Assembly: GCF_041296385.1 (NCBI RefSeq) | Contig: NC_091013.1 | Coordinates: forward strand, 30,327,001-30,391,000 | Direction of reading: 5' to 3' | DNA from: Aphelocoma coerulescens | Taxonomy: Eukaryota > Chordata > Aves > Passeriformes > Corvidae | DNA length: 64,000 nucleotides | Shown here: piece by piece, positions 1 through 12,400 of the stretch | Layout: each line of letters begins with the position of its first letter | Position numbering within the stretch: the first letter of the stretch is position 1 | Notes under the pieces: model-generated | The model's input: only the letters and a program-made list of their open reading frames with translations | Databases searched by the model: none | What the model was told of the DNA's origin: nothing | Made by a program: the position numbers and the translations under genes

Positions 1-265
1 TCACCTGAAAAACTGCTGTCAGAACAGTATCAAACCACTGGGGTGGGTCTTAAAGAAAAGCTATGATAGTTCTGCGTTCCAGGAAAGTTGCTGATTTTTT
101 CCACTGAAGATTCTTTTGTCATCTGAACTAATTCTAAACATCCTAAAAACATTATCCTTCCAAAAATCCCAAGGAAGACCAATCATGCTCCATGAGAGTA
201 ACTCACTGTTTTGCAAGTGAAGGTGGAAGCTCAAAACAACACTCAGCACTGTTACACAAGCATAC

Positions 266-409
266 CTTTTTTACCCAGGAAAGGATGGCAGGAGTCCCGA
301 TACCAAAGCACAATATCGATTTTGAAGATCTTGTAGATAAAGAGAGTAAAAAATACTAAAAATACCAAGGAAACTCCTCCTCCAATTAAGTATCCCTGAA
401 TGTTTCGAG
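266..409 (-). CDS. IL1R1: IL1R1 exon: transmembrane and juxtamembrane segment
   Basis: The acceptor is ctgctgcag before CTCGAAAC; the donor is AAAAAG|GTATGC. Length is 144 bp, phase 1 to phase 1. It encodes a short stalk (RNIQ), a hydrophobic span beginning GYLIGGGVSLVF, then the basic stop-transfer motif YKIFKIDIVLWYRDSC and HPFLGKK. The next exon would open the TIR domain and is off the window. The donor after GKK+G is preferred over the GGTAAA six bases earlier because it keeps the conserved GKK. Confidence 0.93.
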
Positions 410-3400
410 CTGCAGCAGCATAGAGTAAGAAAGAAAACAAATAAACAAAGTACAACTATAAACTAGAACCAGGTAAAGACAAGAATTGTTCCAAATCATT
501 TAATCATTAAAATATTTTTTTTATAAAGGAGTAAAAGATCAGGACAAACTGTTTAATATATGTTTTCTGCCATTACTGTTATCTGACAAGCCTACTTTTA
601 TCTTTCAAAGAAAAAATACCTCAACAGTGTGATAAATGAGGCTACTCTTCAGCTGAAACACCAAAATAAAATACTGATATATAACCCAGCACAGCAGTAG
701 AGTGAGAATTCTTGTACAAAATTCTATCAGTCAGAAAGAAAGGAAGCCAAAGGTGGGGAGGTGATTTCCTGACCTGCTGTTTTCCCCAGATCAACTAACT
801 TTCCATGGTCTCCGCCCCTTCAATGACACTCATTTAGTGTCCTTAAAACAAACACCCTCCACAAACTGCATTTTTTAGTCAATGCATATTAAAGAATTTC
901 TGAGATTAAATCCAACCCTGATAATCTTTACGGAGAAATTATACTCATGTAAGAAGTTAGAGCTCAGATCCACTTTCACTCCTAAAATACTGAATGAGAG
1001 AAGACAAAGCAAATCAAAAGCACTATTTTCTTTCATTTTGCTATGAATGTGACAAAAAATTCACGATAAAGGTACTGAGGTGCATTGCCTATTTTGCATA
1101 AAAGTACACCACCCAGCTTTAACTCTAAGTAGGCCATTGTTGTGAGGAATGAGACAACTCTTTGTAGAAATTAAAACAATTTATTAAAACAGAAAAATTG
1201 AAAAATTGCAAAAACTAACAAAATATAAAAATTTGGGATCCTAGTGGCTCAGGAGGTATGCCCCAGGAGCGCAGGGATTCAGGAGCTTTAGGCTTAAGGC
1301 AGCTCTGAACCTCAGGTAGAGAAAAAAAAAACTTGCAGTGCTAGGCTGGTCAAAAAGAAATCTATTTCTAAAGGCCCCTAAAAAGGGGTAGGTTTCTCCA
1401 GCACTGAACTTAGCAAGCTGGAGAGGAAGGGAGAATGAGAACGGGCGTGTCTTTTTCTTACACTTTTATAGCTTTTGCTCCGCCCACAGTCCGCCCACAG
1501 CCCACCCCTTTGGTTTAAGGTGATTGGTGTTTTCCCTTTGACAGATTATCTCTGTCCACCAATGGCTCTTCCTGGTCAGAGGGGTGATTTTAGTTGAGAT
1601 AAGGGTCAGGTGCGTACAGGGTACGGCTATGGGCGCTGGGCTGTTTGTTGCAACTGGGGTTTTTAAAATCTGCCTTGAAACCAAGGTACAAGTAAAACAA
1701 AAAAATACATCCAACACATCTTAAAACACTTGTAAAAGTATACAGTAAACACAGGAGGACCATAAAAACTTGATTAGTGTACCTGGGCTGATGGGTTAAT
1801 TTTAACATTCAATTTAAAAATGTTAAGCTCAAAATTAATTAAAGCACTTAATATGCAAAGACCAAGCACAAATAGGGATTTCATGTATGACAATTGTGAA
1901 ACTGAGAATTACGTTGATGATCACCATTTTATCAATAAGAGATCTCTTACCTGGGTATTCCAATTTGATGTAGGCTGTAAATTGTTGAGAACCATATATG
2001 AAGTGACAGAAAAATTTGTGAGCATAGTCCTTTACTTTCACTTTTGAAATGTTAAACTTTGTTCCAGATACAGCAAGTCCATGAGGCAACCCCTCTCTGT
2101 CATTAAAAAAAGGTAAAAGAGAAACATCTGTACGTATCTGTGTATCTATGCTTAATATGAGACAGATTAGTCTATCCACAAATACAGAAACATTAATTTT
2201 TTTACCTCTATAAACCAAGGAAGCTAATGAAGCACAGTAAATATACCCCTGTAACTAATAATTTCATGAACTAAAAACATACTGAGCTTAGTTGTTTTAG
2301 GTTTTTCTAGGGTTGGGTTTGTTGGTTTTTTCCCTGAGCTGGACAGAGGGCACCATTAGCAGTTTTGCAGGTGACACAAAACTCAAAGGGATGTCTGATA
2401 CAACAGCTACCATCCAGAGGAACCTTGATAGGATGGACAAATGAAAAAAAAACACCTTAAGAAGTTCAAAGCAAAATGCAAATCCTGCATATGAGGAGGA
2501 ATAACCAGTTCCCAGGCACCCTGGACTGCATTAGGAAATACTTTACCAGCAGGTTAAGGGAAATGATCCTTCACCTCTGTTCAGCACTGGTGAGGCCACA
2601 CCTGGATTAATGGGGCCAGTTTTGGGCTCCGTAGTACAAGAGATGGATTGATTTGCTGGAGCAAGTCATGTAGAGTGATGTGACAATGATAAGGAATTGG
2701 AGCATCTGTCATACAAGACAGCAGGAACTGCTCAGCCTGGAGGAGGCTTGGGGGCAGGGGATAGATCTCATCAATGTTTGTAAATACCTGGTGGGAGGAA
2801 GGAGTGGAGAACAGGGACCCAGGCTCCTTTCAGTAGTGCCCACTGACTGGACAAGAGGCTATGAGAACAAATTGAATGACTTTCCCATCTGAAATTCCAC
2901 CTGAACACTTTTTTACTTCAGGGTCATCAAACACTGGAACCTAAATGTCCTGCAACAAGAGCTTCTGCCTTGTGTTCTTGAGGACTAGCAGCTGTGTCTG
3001 TATTTTAAAAAGGACCACCATCACAAATAAAAAAAAAGTTGGGCAATTTCTTATTTTGGAACAATCTATCCTTCCCATATTAATGATAGAGGACACACCT
3101 TGATGTATTAGTAAAAAAAAAAAAATCACATAAGAACAAATGCATAAGCAAATATTACAACATTGTATTTCACAACAGCATTATAAAAGTCTACATGACT
3201 GCTTCATTTCATTTGTATCAGACACATTATTTATAATAAAATGTTGCTCTTTTAAAACCAAGCAGTAAGAATACACTGTTTGATACAGATTTCTAATTAG
3301 CCTTTCAATGACTACTGGCATTTGACTAGTAGTCTACTTTATAATGAATTCACTGTAAATTACTTCACCTACAAATGCACTACAAATTCAACGTAAAGGA

Positions 3401-6400
3401 TACTTACTCATAAAACTGTTCCCTGTAGGTTTTATCAAAGATATCAACATCCTCATCATTAACTTGCCAGAATGGAATCAAGCCATTTATGCCACTTGAT
3501 ATGTTACATTCCATGACTACGTGAGAGCCTACAAAGAAACATGTAAACACAACAACTGAAGGTCTTGTAAGACAAGCAGAATCAAGTGATGAGGGAACAG
3601 CTGGGAAACAGGGATATAAAAGAAACCTACTTACCTTACAAAAAGCAAAGTCCTTAAAACTGATCCATTTGTAATCCAAATTTGGGGGTCTATGATCTGG
3701 ATATAAACTCCACCCTAAATGTAGGTGTCTAAACATTCACATCTACGTGTAAGCTACATATCTAAGATAGCAACAGAATTTATCTCTGCTGAAGTCCACA
3801 CACATTAAAGCAGATACCTTAACTGAATGGCTCTCCAGACTCCACTGAAAGATCTCCAGGGCTCAAATCAGTTGCATGTACACCTGTGGTGACATTAGAG
3901 ATGCTCTCCAGCATCCAAGGTATCCATATGGAGTTGTCAGACAGTACTCCAGGTCTTCAAGAAATCTGCACTGCTAGAGTATCCAGACCACCCAAAACTG
4001 CACTCTATGTGTAGGCAACTGAATTGAGCCCCTGTTGATCATGGCCTGAGTTAAGGACCCCAGATCATATGCACATTCCTGTGTGCAGACAACTACATCT
4101 GGGAGCTGAATCCCATTCTTAGTGACCACACATATCTTAACTTCAAATCAGTCTTTTGGCCAACACTGTTCACTGGGATGGTTTTTGAATATTGTCACAC
4201 TCTACTTCCCGAGCAAGTTCACCTGTCACACAGCTCCTTTGCCACCAAGAGTCCAGATCTTACAGAACACCTCAGTATTAAGCAAGTCAATTTGCAAAGT
4301 ATATTTATTGCCAATGTACCTCAGAGAGCTCCATGTACAGGAAGGTAAGCGGCTTTCTTGGATTCCTTTCCTTCTGTATTTTACCCATGGAAGTTACGAT
4401 TTGATAGAAGGTGGGCTCTCTCAGCTGGCCTATGTAAAGATCTCAGTGTTTCATTTCCTAGAACCACATCACATCTAGATGCTTCCACCAAGAGATGGTC
4501 TCTAACAAAAGTATGGAATAAACTCTTAGCTCACATGCAAAGCAGTTACTTGAACAAGAGTTCACACAGAAATCAGAGATGCTTCCCAATCTCTTCCCTC
4601 ACATCCTTCCACCACAACAATTAATTTTTTTAAAGATGTGGTTTAGTGCATTGCACAATTACTCAAAAAAAAAAAAAAAACCAAACCCCCTCAAGTGTTC
4701 CATGCTCTCCATGTCCACACATTCATGAATGTACTGTTAAGTTTCTACACCACCTTCTCCTGTCATTTCTCATTCAAAAATCGTACAGGTGTTTCCACAC
4801 AAGCATTCATGCAGCTCCTTAGAGATTCTGCCCTACAGCCAGAGGGGGATTTTTTTTTTTTTTTCACCCAGTACCCCAATGAAGATACTGGACAGAGAAT
4901 ACTGAATATTTGAATGGCAATGTCATTTTAAAATAAACAAAAACAAATCTCACCAAATTCCTTTAAAAAGTGTCCCCCCATGTAATACGTAATAATTTGT
5001 AGATCTCAGTAGTCACAATAAACCCACTTTGTGGCTGGAGTCTCCTTTTAGTCTCACCTGTGGCTATTACCCTAATGTCTGTAAGGTAATCAAGGTTTGC
5101 TCATCCTAGGTTGCCCAAAGCATCCAACAATACAACTTTTAATTAATGCTGTGTACAAGCCTTACAAATATGGACCAAATTCTACAATAAGGAGACTAAA
5201 CAAGTTGTCCCAAAACACATCCTAATCTTAATGATTTAGGCTGAGAGTCACAGGCAGCCCCTGGACTAATAAATTGCTCAGCAAATACTATCAAGAATTA
5301 AAAAAAACCCTAAACACTGCCTTCAGTAAATTTAAGAGCCTGCAAATCAGATTCCATCTGAGTAGAGGCTACATCAGTAAGAACTCTTCTGAATTGAATG
5401 GGAAGTCACAACTAACAACCAGTCAAAACTGGGGATCAGACTTACATGATACTTTAATGGGAGGGAGATACACTACAGGGAAGCCCAACTATAACATTGC
5501 TTCATTTCTTCCATAGTTACAAATAAAAAGGGAAGTTTTCACACAAAGATTAGGGTTATATGGGGTAAAACATTACTATGGAAAGTCTCCCTATTTTAAT
5601 CCAAGACCTGGTGAAAAAACTTCCTTAATAGTGAAAGAACTGAAAGATTTTCAGGCATGTATTGTTTGTAATGAAGACAGAGAAGATGTAATTACCAGAA
5701 AAGAAGGGACTGCTGAGCCATACTAGACTATTTCAACAGAATTAAATAACCATCTGAAGACCCCAGGACTGTAAGCCTTTAAAATAATACTGTTTGTATC
5801 AGATCCTGAATATTCTCCCTGTTTAAAACAAAGCCTTCTGGACTTTGGAGGAGCATAATTTCTATTAAAGCTCATTCGCAATTCTGGTCAAAATCTACTG
5901 ATCCTCACCAGAACCTGCCAACTTCAGAGTAAGCTACCTTTCATAAGCTATTGAGGCCAAAAAGAAAAGAACAAAACAAAAAACCCACCAAAACCCCAAA
6001 ACACCCCCAAACACACAAAACCCACCAGTGTTTCGGTGCTGTCCAGTTTAATACCATATATTCAAAGTTAGAATTTGGGACAGACAAAAATGTTTCACAT
6101 GATATGAAAAGAAACACGAAGCTTTAACATGAGCAAACAACACCTGTAATATACAATATTTACAAGCTCGATGTCAGAAAAATTAGGAGCAGAAGTAGCT
6201 GTATTATGTGAGATTCCATCAGTGTGATGCACATAAGAATAATCCACAATGCTCTGGCCTGACCTCCCATGCCATGTCAGAGTCCAAATGCAACCTTTCC
6301 TCAGAGCTTCTCTAATTACCTAATTCCTCAAAAGATTATAAAACAGTTTCCTGTACTAGGAAATTCTAGTAAATAGCCAATCACACGTCCCCAAAATCAG

Positions 6401-9400
6401 TCAATGACCTTTTAAATCAAATATTTTGTTTGCAACTGTTCCCTTTGGTAAAAAATGATTAAAAAACTACAGTTCAAACAGCTCCAATCTCATTCTTCTG
6501 GACTTTGCCAGTAGAACACAACTCTGTCTGACATGTGGTGCACTTTAAACACACATAACTTTGCTTAGGAAAAGACTACAATACCATATACTTGGCCCAG
6601 AGAATTAGAGAATAATTGAGGCTGAAAGAGAGGTCCTGTAATTCAATTTCCAGCTCAAAGCAGGGTCTGATTCTGAGGTCAGATCAGGCTGCTCAGAAAT
6701 TTATTCCATCTGATTCTAAAACCTCTAAAGACAGACAGCAAAACTTTTCTGGGCAGCCTGCTGCACTGCCCAGCTATCCTCCCTGTGAAGAACTTATTCT
6801 TTATACCCAGAATGTCTTATTTAAGAAATTTCCAAGATAAACAGTACCTTGTGATGCCATGATGATTTTTTGTCTTTTCTTTTACACCCCCTTTATACTT
6901 TTTTACAACTTCTGTATTCTTAGTGCTTTTTGCCTACATTCTTGGACTTACCTGTCAAGCTAGGAGACAAAACATTTTAGAAGCTTCATAGCTAGGGATC
7001 AGTGTGCCTCAGACCCCAAGGTCCTCTCCAGAACACATTCTGTAAACTAAGACAGAACCATCCAGGGGAAGGCTCCTTGGGGAGGGGGGCTCACTCGAGC
7101 CTGTCACTGTGGAATCTTTGATAGATATGCTGATTAATAAGACCTATAATGATATACCAGATCTTTTGTGGGTGTGGGCATAGCAGTGTGCATTGGGGTG
7201 CATTCGACCTGGACGTAGTGCACCTAAGGGTCCTAAAATAAATACCAAGGTAAAATCTCTTTTTCCCTTAAAATCAAGAATCAAACACGTTTAGAAGACC
7301 AGGAAAAGGCATTACTGGGATATGCATAAACTAGCAGCTCACTGTTTCACAAAAGATCAGTATCCAAAATCTGTATTACCCTAAAACAAGGAATAAAATT
7401 CAGCTTGTGGAGAGGGAGGGGAGACCCGAAACATACAGGAAGAGAAAGAGCTACTGGACTGGTCAACTGCTAACTATCCTAACATGCTACGTGTACATAA
7501 ACCATATTTCCACAGATACTGAGGATACGTCAAGACACAAACACTGAGAAGTGGTAAAAAGGACAGATGGCAATAACAGAAAATAAATCAATAAAAGAAA
7601 TGCATCCCACATAACACTGCTGGTCAAAAGACTCCAATCTTAGGCACACTTACTTCGCCCTGCAAATCACTTGTGGGAATCATGTTCTAATATCTACCCT
7701 CTGTCTTCCAGATATCCTCAATCCACATGCCTATCCCCAGTCTTGCTGAAGTCCGTGGAAATGTTCACATATTATTTCACAAAGATCAGGAGCTTATTTG
7801 TTTCAGTTAATGTTAATGATCTCTTAAATAGTCACTACTTACCAAGTTCTACTTCAATTGTATTGTTCCTTGGATAAATAAACTCTGGTTGTATCTGCAG
7901 TGGTTTTTCTAACCGAAACAAAGAGAAAAATAAAACCTTCAGGCAGGAAAAGATCCACAAATTAGTTCAACTGACAGTAGTTTTGGTTTTACAATGGGTT
8001 TGGTTTTATTGTTTGGTATTATTGTAGTGCCATACTTACTGCTAGTTTCAAATTTACAACAGAAATATCTCATAAGATATTTGCTCTACTCTCTCCAAGC
8101 TATTCTATTTTAGCTCCCAAGTTAACAAAAAAAATACCTTAAAAATGCTTTAAAAAAAACCTCAAGTCTATTGGCAGTAGATATAAAAGTAACACCAAAC
8201 CAGAAAACAAAGACAAAACCAAATAATGCAGTTAACTTTTTCAGAGATAGATAAGGAAAAGAAAAAGGCTTGTATCAATAACCTCCCAGATAAGGTGAAT
8301 ATTTTTTCAAGCAAAATTTTAAACAAACCCATACTTAAACTGGGCTGGAATTTTATCATTCTGCATGATGTACAGATGGGCTGCCAACAACCCACTGTTC
8401 TTGTATCACCTAAAGTCAGAATTTTGGTTTAACCTAAAAAGATGGACCTGCTGTCTCCAGACAACTATTCTGATAGGACTATTATCATGTTACTAGTCAG
8501 GTCACCAGCAACATTGCCCACAAAGACATAATCACAATGGTAACTGCAATAAATGATGCTATTGGCAGAGCGAGACAGCAGAAAGGACAAACAAGCGCCA
8601 ACAGTAAGCCAATCCTTTCAAGAGGAACATTTATTCACTTTATACTACTTATACAGCTTGTCACATCTCCTTTCTCATCAACAGAAAAGCAAGTTCACCA
8701 ACAGGGATTCAAGCAGGTAGTTTGCTGTGATAGTCTCAGAAAAAAAAGCTTCTATTTTTAAGCTTATTTACTTTTATGGTGCACTATTTGTTTTGGCAAA
8801 AACAATTCCTCCACCCCAGTAACCATTGCTTTCTTCTAACTCTGATTCCTAACCCTGAATTACTCATTTCCCCGTGACAATCTGTCCTCAAAAGCAATGC
8901 TCAAGGGTAGCAACATGACTCACTGCCTTTCAATTTTATGTTCACGAATAAATTAAAGAAGATTTACAACTCTAATTTCACAGAGCTGAAAAGTAACATG
9001 CCAAGTATCTTATGTCTGCATACAAATATTTACAGCAGAGCCAAAAACAGAATAACATCATGCACTCACCTTTAACCTCTAGACTTATGGTTCTTGAAAC
9101 ATTATATTGTTTTCCCATATATGTGTATAACATATGGCATGTGTAGTTTCCTCTGTCTTGTACAGTTACATTACGAATCAAGATAGCGTTTTCACCCTCT
9201 GCCAAAAGAAGTCGCTTGTCTTCAAGAAATCCAGATTTACACTCCTAAACACACCAAAAGTACCTTTGACTTAAGGGAACTAAAAACGTGGCAAATAAAT
9301 CAGTTACTGAACTCGACTGATGATTAAAATACTTTGCAAATACTGACTTTTTGAAAGCCATGATGTGGATTCTTTTCCAAGCATCACTACAGTCTAACAA

Positions 9401-12400
9401 AGTCTGGTGACATCTTAGTCCACTTGCACTTTTTTAAAAAATCACTGCACCCAATCCTTTAAGTTTTCAAATGTTGTGCTTTAGTTCACTGCCTTCATCA
9501 ATAGCTTGACAGTTTTCTCTCAGGCTGCCAGGTGTAGTAGAAGTTATTACACATGTAGCAGAGTTTATGGGAATACATGCCTGCACCCCTACTTCTTTGT
9601 GATGAAAGAGCTGCTGCAGCAGTGCCTCATGCTGTTTGGGTGTTTTACCATTTCTGTGGCAATGCAAATTCAGGGAAAAAAGCTTCCTTTTCTTCCTTGA
9701 CCTACAAACAGCGGAGAATCTCTTCACCTCAGAAGATGTATAGGTGCAGCACCAAGGTTATTTCACATGTATAGGCCCATGCATCTCTTTTAATACCAGC
9801 ATCAGAACTAGGAGTTGAACTATTCCAGAATTTTAGCTTAACACAGATAAAATACATGTTTCCAAGCTTGCACAGACTATTTTCGTAGAATCAAAGCAAG
9901 CAGCATAAGAATACCACAGCATGGTCAACAGATAGGACATGCCTAACATTCTGAGAAACTGAAATAATTATGCAAAGCCTTCTGTTTACAGAAACATGCA
10001 AGTTTTAAAACTTATTATCTACATAAAATAATCAAAGGATAAACCAGAATTTCACAAATCTTATTCACACTCATGCTTTACTCAAACTGCAGAGAAAATA
10101 AACCCTTATTTCCAAAAGCTGCTTTTCACAGTTACTTCGTAAGACATTTTAAATAATACATTTTGTATCTTGTATATATGAAATACAGATGTTCAGTACC
10201 TTATACCAATGTACTTCAGGCTGATTATTGTCTCCATCTTTAAATTGTTCTAGATCAGGACATATAATCTTCCCAGTATTCGTGCTCATCACTTTTTGTT
10301 CAAACTTCATTTTTCCATTAAAACACAAACCATTATCGTTCTTAAAAACTGTTAAATTTATGGTTCTTTTGTTAGAGTGGTTAAGGCTCCTGTAATTAGA
10401 ACAGCAGACAAGTCAGGTCATTAGCAGTAAGGTTCCTTGTTTCCAGCAAGTCAGGGAGAGGTATTTCAGCATCTCCACCAGCCTTGCCTCTGTAACACCC
10501 CAGCTATACTCCCTTAGCTTGTAAACACCATCCTCAGCCTCTCAGCCCCTGTTCCAGATAAAGAGATGGGAATAAGCTCTGAGTTTGTGTTGTGAGCAGA
10601 AATGGAGTTTGCTCTGGACACACTAGGCTGTCAGGACTTCTCAGAGCTGCAGTTAAGGCTTAAGTGACTGATGTTAAATGAATGAACCTTAGCAAGTTTT
10701 TTGTTCTGCTGATATTATGTAAGCTAGGGATGTGAGGTGCCCACAGGAACACATCTCATAGCTCAAGTAACTAGAACCACAGCAGGAATAACTAAATTAA
10801 AATTATGCAGCTGGGTAGCTTTGAAAAGATGTCTTCTGACTTCCAATTTTGGTTTCGTGGTAAACTCCAGTGAAGGAGTGTGCAGGTGACATTGGAAGTT
10901 TTTGATGATCATTGTTACTATATTCACAACCCAAACCCCTCCAGCATAACTGGTGTACTCTATGCACACCAGTATACATAACTACACACTACTAAAACAA
11001 ATTTAGGGCCACCTGAAAAGCCTGGATTGGCTGTTCTCAGTGTGTTGTGGCAACACCAGGAGGAAAGGAACATCTTGTATATATCTTCCCAAAATTAATT
11101 TCCTGTTCAGCGCACAGTGAATTTCAACCATTGTAAAAAAAGATTTGATGACCTAAGTATTGAAGTCCAGTGCACTAATCTTAGCTATTGATCTAGCAAG
11201 AGCCTTAAAGTACTAAAAAAGCTAGATATAGATTCTTTTCAAATCATCTATTCCTTTTTAGTTCTCTGTGCACTCAGATCATTTGAGTAGTACTAGAGAC
11301 ACATTATTTTCACTGTCTCTAAAGCTGTCTAGCACACTGCTTTGATCTTTAAATGCATTCTCATTTTTGACCAGTAACATTTGGTAATATTTTAAAATAA
11401 ATTATAAAAAATGTTTTCTGCCTTTTAACTTGTGATTTCTAGTAAGATTTCCAAAAAGTGGCTAAGCTCTCCAGAAAGTCTGTGTGTGGTGATAAAATGC
11501 AGAGTTTGCTCCTCTTAGAATTTTCTTGCATTTAGCCTTGTCCTACAAAGAAACCAAAGTGTTCTTCTGATCTGTCAGTATTAAACAGCAACTTGAACAC
11601 AGGAAAAGCCAAAGAAGTTAAGACATTTTCCTGTGACCTTACACTTCATCCAAAACAAATACAGCAAACAACCACCCCCATAGACCATTTCTAGTATCAT
11701 CATGCTTTAAGATAGTCTTCTGTATGAACCACTTTTGCAGTGCTAAATGTGTGGAATAGAAGAGAAACACAGGCATCATGCAGAAACAAAAAGCATGGTC
11801 AAAACAGTGCTTTTAACTGATCTAAGCATTCTACCTAAAAAAAGAAGTTTTGTACACTCAAGTCCCACAAATTAATTATCACACTTGCAATCCAGTTGTT
11901 TCCTTCCTTACCTTATATTGCATTCATAAAGCCCAGAATCTTCCAGCATTGCAGGAATAAACCAAAGCAAGCCCTCTCGCTGGTGGATCCTGGCATCTCT
12001 CTCTGTGGCCACTGGTGTAGCACTACCATTTTTATACCATGTCAGATTGTAATCAGAGTGAAGCACTGGCAATGTAATTATTGGGCAAGTAATAGCAATA
12101 GGCTCTCCAACAAGCACAAAGTAATCACAAATAACACACCCTTTTGCTAAAAAAAAACAAAAAAAGAAAAAATTTTAAAATGATAAGTAAGTGCTTTTAA
12201 TTTGTATGCTTTTCTGTTTTAGAAGTATTAATACCCATTCCAAGGTACACAGAATTAGAAAAACTTTCTGTAAAAATTTATCATTTAAAACATAACAAGG
12301 CCATTATTTTTTAGTTGTTACCATCTTCTGGTTGAGAACATAAACACGTATTTTACAAGCTTAAGCCACAACTTCCCTCTGTTAAGGTATCCAGCAACAA

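Noticed and set aside
2094..2096. Alternative acceptor two bases into the second Ig3 exon
   Set aside because: It would break the phase with the upstream exon, which ends in GA; only the first AG keeps the frame.
1835..2218. 127-codon minus-strand ORF
   Set aside because: Only 1,951-2,096 is exon; the rest is intron read-through on both sides, marked by the acceptor at 2,097 and the donor at 1,950.
9467..9774. Overlapping plus and minus ORFs within the Ig2 intron
   Set aside because: They lie in an intron of a confirmed gene, show no motif, and are mutual shadows.
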